Part shown: one piece after another, positions 62,581 to 64,000 of the stretch
Numbering within the stretch: position 1 is the first letter of the stretch
How the letters are laid out: each line of letters begins with the position of its first letter
DNA from: Verrucomicrobiota bacterium
Lineage (GTDB): Bacteria; Verrucomicrobiota; Verrucomicrobiia; Opitutales; Opitutaceae
Assembly (NCBI GenBank): GCA_023432225.1
Contig: JAEYUW010000030.1
Coordinates: 43,392 to 107,391, forward strand
Reading direction: 5' to 3'
Length of the DNA stretch: 64,000 nucleotides
Notes under the pieces: generated by a model
The model's input: only the letters and a program-made list of their open reading frames with translations
Told to the model about the DNA's origin: nothing
The model's database searches: none
Position numbers and translations under genes: made by a program

Positions 62581-63069
62581 ATGAGAGCCGAAAAGAAATT
62601 CCTCATCGACGAGGTCACGACGCACCTGAAGAAGTCTGACTACGTCATCCTTACCAACTTCACGAAACTGACCGTTGCCGACACGGCCGAGCTGCGCAAG
62701 CGCCTCGCCCCCGAGAAGGCCGAGTTCCACGTTGTGAAGAACAGCTCGTTCCGCGTCGCGGCCAAGGCCTTCGGCCTGCCCGAGGTGGACAAGTCCCTCG
62801 CCGGCCAGACGGCCGTCGTCGTCGGCGGCAAAAATCCCGCCGGCGTCGCGAAGGTCCTCAAGAAGTTCGTTGAGGAGAAGCAGAAGCTCGAAGTGAAGGT
62901 CGGCATCCTCGACAAGAAGATGATGACCGCCGCCGAGCTGTCGAAGCTGGCCGAGCTGCCCTCGTTCGAGGCGCTGCGTTCCATGCTCCTCGGCCTGTTC
63001 ACGCAACAGGGAGCCGCGTTCGTTCGCGTGCTCAACGAGAAGGTCAAGAAGGAGACTCCCGCTGCCTAA
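62581..63069 (+). CDS. rplJ: Ribosomal protein uL10
   Basis: 162-aa stalk base protein that anchors L7/L12 dimers. The N-terminal domain (TNFTKLTVADTAELRKRL) and C-terminal helix for L7/L12 binding are present. It starts only 14 nt after rplA, leaving no room for the usual long L10 leader directly upstream. Confidence 0.97.
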   Translation: MRAEKKFLIDEVTTHLKKSDYVILTNFTKLTVADTAELRKRLAPEKAEFHVVKNSSFRVAAKAFGLPEVDKSLAGQTAVVVGGKNPAGVAKVLKKFVEEKQKLEVKVGILDKKMMTAAELSKLAELPSFEALRSMLLGLFTQQGAAFVRVLNEKVKKETPAA

Positions 63070-63207
63070 CCCTTTTTCACGTCGCGCCGCCACTCCTTCG
63101 GCGGTGCGCGTGAGAATCCAAAAAACTCCCAACGGAGTTCAGCTAGGAGATACGTCTCTTAAACGCGCGGCATTCCCGCCGCCGCTAGCGCTCCCAGGAA
63201 GATTACC

Positions 63208-63588
63208 ATGAGCAACATCACCAAAGACCAAGTCATCGAGTGGCTGTCCGCGCAGCCGATCCTCGAGCTCGCGCAGCTCGTCAAAGACCTCGAGGCCAAG
63301 TGGGGCGTTTCCGCCGCCGCTGCCGTCGCTGCCGCTCCCGCCGCTGGCGCCGCTCCTGCGGCCGCTGCCGAGGAGAAGACCGAGTTCAACGTCGTCCTCA
63401 CCGAGGCCGGCGCGAACAAGATCGGCGTCATTAAGGAAGTCCGTGCGATCACGGGCCTCGGCCTCAAGGAGGCCAAGGACCTCGTCGAGGGCGCTCCGAA
63501 GCCGGTCAAGGAAGGCGTCAACAAGGCCGAGGCCGACGAGATCAAGAAGAAACTCGAGGCCGCTGGCGCGAAGGTCGAACTCAAGTAA
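63208..63588 (+). CDS. rplL: Ribosomal protein bL12 (L7/L12)
   Basis: 126-aa stalk protein that recruits translational GTPases. The N-terminal dimerisation region, an Ala-rich hinge (about 33-53) and the C-terminal domain (EFNVVLTEAGANKIGVIKEV...GLGLKEAKDLVE) are all seen. A 138-nt gap separates it from rplJ. Confidence 0.98.
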   Translation: MSNITKDQVIEWLSAQPILELAQLVKDLEAKWGVSAAAAVAAAPAAGAAPAAAAEEKTEFNVVLTEAGANKIGVIKEVRAITGLGLKEAKDLVEGAPKPVKEGVNKAEADEIKKKLEAAGAKVELK

Positions 63589-63628
63589 CCACTTGGTTCG
63601 CACCCACGCCTTCAGTTCCAATTCCCGA

Positions 63629-63657
63629 GCACAGGCCGTGCAAGTCGCGGCCTGTGC
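63629..63657 (+). terminator. Hairpin in the rplL-rpoB gap (attenuator candidate)
   Basis: Perfect 10-bp arms GCACAGGCCG/CGGCCTGTGC with a 9-nt loop, followed by TTCGGCATTTTCC. The weak T-tract suits partial termination that sets the ribosomal-protein to RNA-polymerase ratio. Confidence 0.55.
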
Positions 63658-63792
63658 TTCGGCATTTTCCCCGTTCTTTCCCGACGTGACGAGGTCCTCG
63701 TATCCGCACGTCCCATTTGCCGGTTCCGCAGCCTTCAGTGGCGCGAACTGAGTTTGCCCATTTTCCTTTAATCAACCCACCGGGAGCACCCA

Positions 63793-64000
63793 ATGGCCGA
63801 CCGTAATCAACACGAACGCGTCAACTTCGGAAAACTTCGCGAAGTCATCCAGCCGCCGAACCTCATCGAGCTGCAGATCAGCTCGTATCTCGAGTATCTC
63901 CAGAAGGACGTGCCCGAGAAGCAGCGCAAGCCCGTCGGCCTCGAGGCCGTCTTCAAGGAGGTCTTCCCGATCACCTCGTATGACGAGCGCCTCACGCTCG
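63793..64000 (+). CDS. rpoB: RNA polymerase beta subunit (5' end, partial)
   Basis: The first 69 residues are visible before the window ends. NFGKLREVIQPPNLIELQIS and SYLEYLQKDV match the start of bacterial RpoB, and the position after rplL is canonical. Most of the gene lies outside the window. Confidence 0.95.
   Translation, partial: MADRNQHERVNFGKLREVIQPPNLIELQISSYLEYLQKDVPEKQRKPVGLEAVFKEVFPITSYDERLTL

Overview
The window is a GC-rich chromosomal segment with dense genes and short gaps. The ribosomal/RNA-polymerase block at the right end, the type III pantothenate kinase, the FecIR/TonB-receptor module, the ADOP-type permease and many REP-like intergenic hairpins suggest a Gram-negative member of the Verrucomicrobiota, most likely Opitutaceae. 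That placement is inferred from overall gene style, not from a marker-gene comparison. No rRNA operon, insertion sequence, prophage or CRISPR array is visible. Three tRNAs are present: Leu-UAG, Thr-GGU and Trp-CCA.

Layout, left to right. 0-4.3 kb: coenzyme A precursor genes (coaX, panD) and clpB. 4.3-8 kb: a leftward arsenic operon, arsR-arsC-acr3-arsM, whose last gene is a SigZ-type sigma factor. 8-16.5 kb: GH53 galactanase, hybrid sensor kinase, YqhD-like alcohol dehydrogenase, ClC antiporter, DUF4260, YchJ and phosphatidylserine decarboxylase. 16.6-22.6 kb: an ECF sigma/FecR/TonB-dependent receptor/TlpA module, a classic cell-surface signalling and uptake unit. 22.7-32.5 kb: tRNA-Leu, Fsr-like exporter, a PL22-like propeller protein, an orphan integrase Arm-domain protein, D-amino-acid and threonine/serine PLP enzymes, glyoxalase, MsrA and a GT2. 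32.6-39.6 kb: two secreted S9 peptidases flanking a nuclease-like protein, an Hsp33-like chaperone and a pnuC-nadR NAD-salvage pair. 39.7-47.5 kb: PadR/ADOP permease, malic enzyme, TcdA, a TonB-like protein and TatD. 47.5-54.1 kb: SufE, a palindrome-bracketed HTH gene, membrane proteins, and a lemA-htpX type locus interrupted by two small zinc-ribbon genes. 54.3-58.9 kb: a TPR/ExbB/ExbD envelope energy-transduction operon. 59-64 kb: trnT-tuf-trnW-secE-nusG-rplK-rplA-rplJ-rplL-rpoB.

The most unusual content lies between and around the genes. One REP family (GTAG head plus a short hairpin) occurs as inverted pairs at several loci. It supplies the stop codon of two genes and has been absorbed in frame into an M48 protease. 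A small HTH gene is bracketed exactly by two near-identical 21-bp palindromes. An orphan Arm-domain gene starts immediately after an intrinsic terminator that follows two tiny coupled ORFs. A 39-bp stretch at the start of the M48 gene is duplicated at the start of its upstream neighbour.
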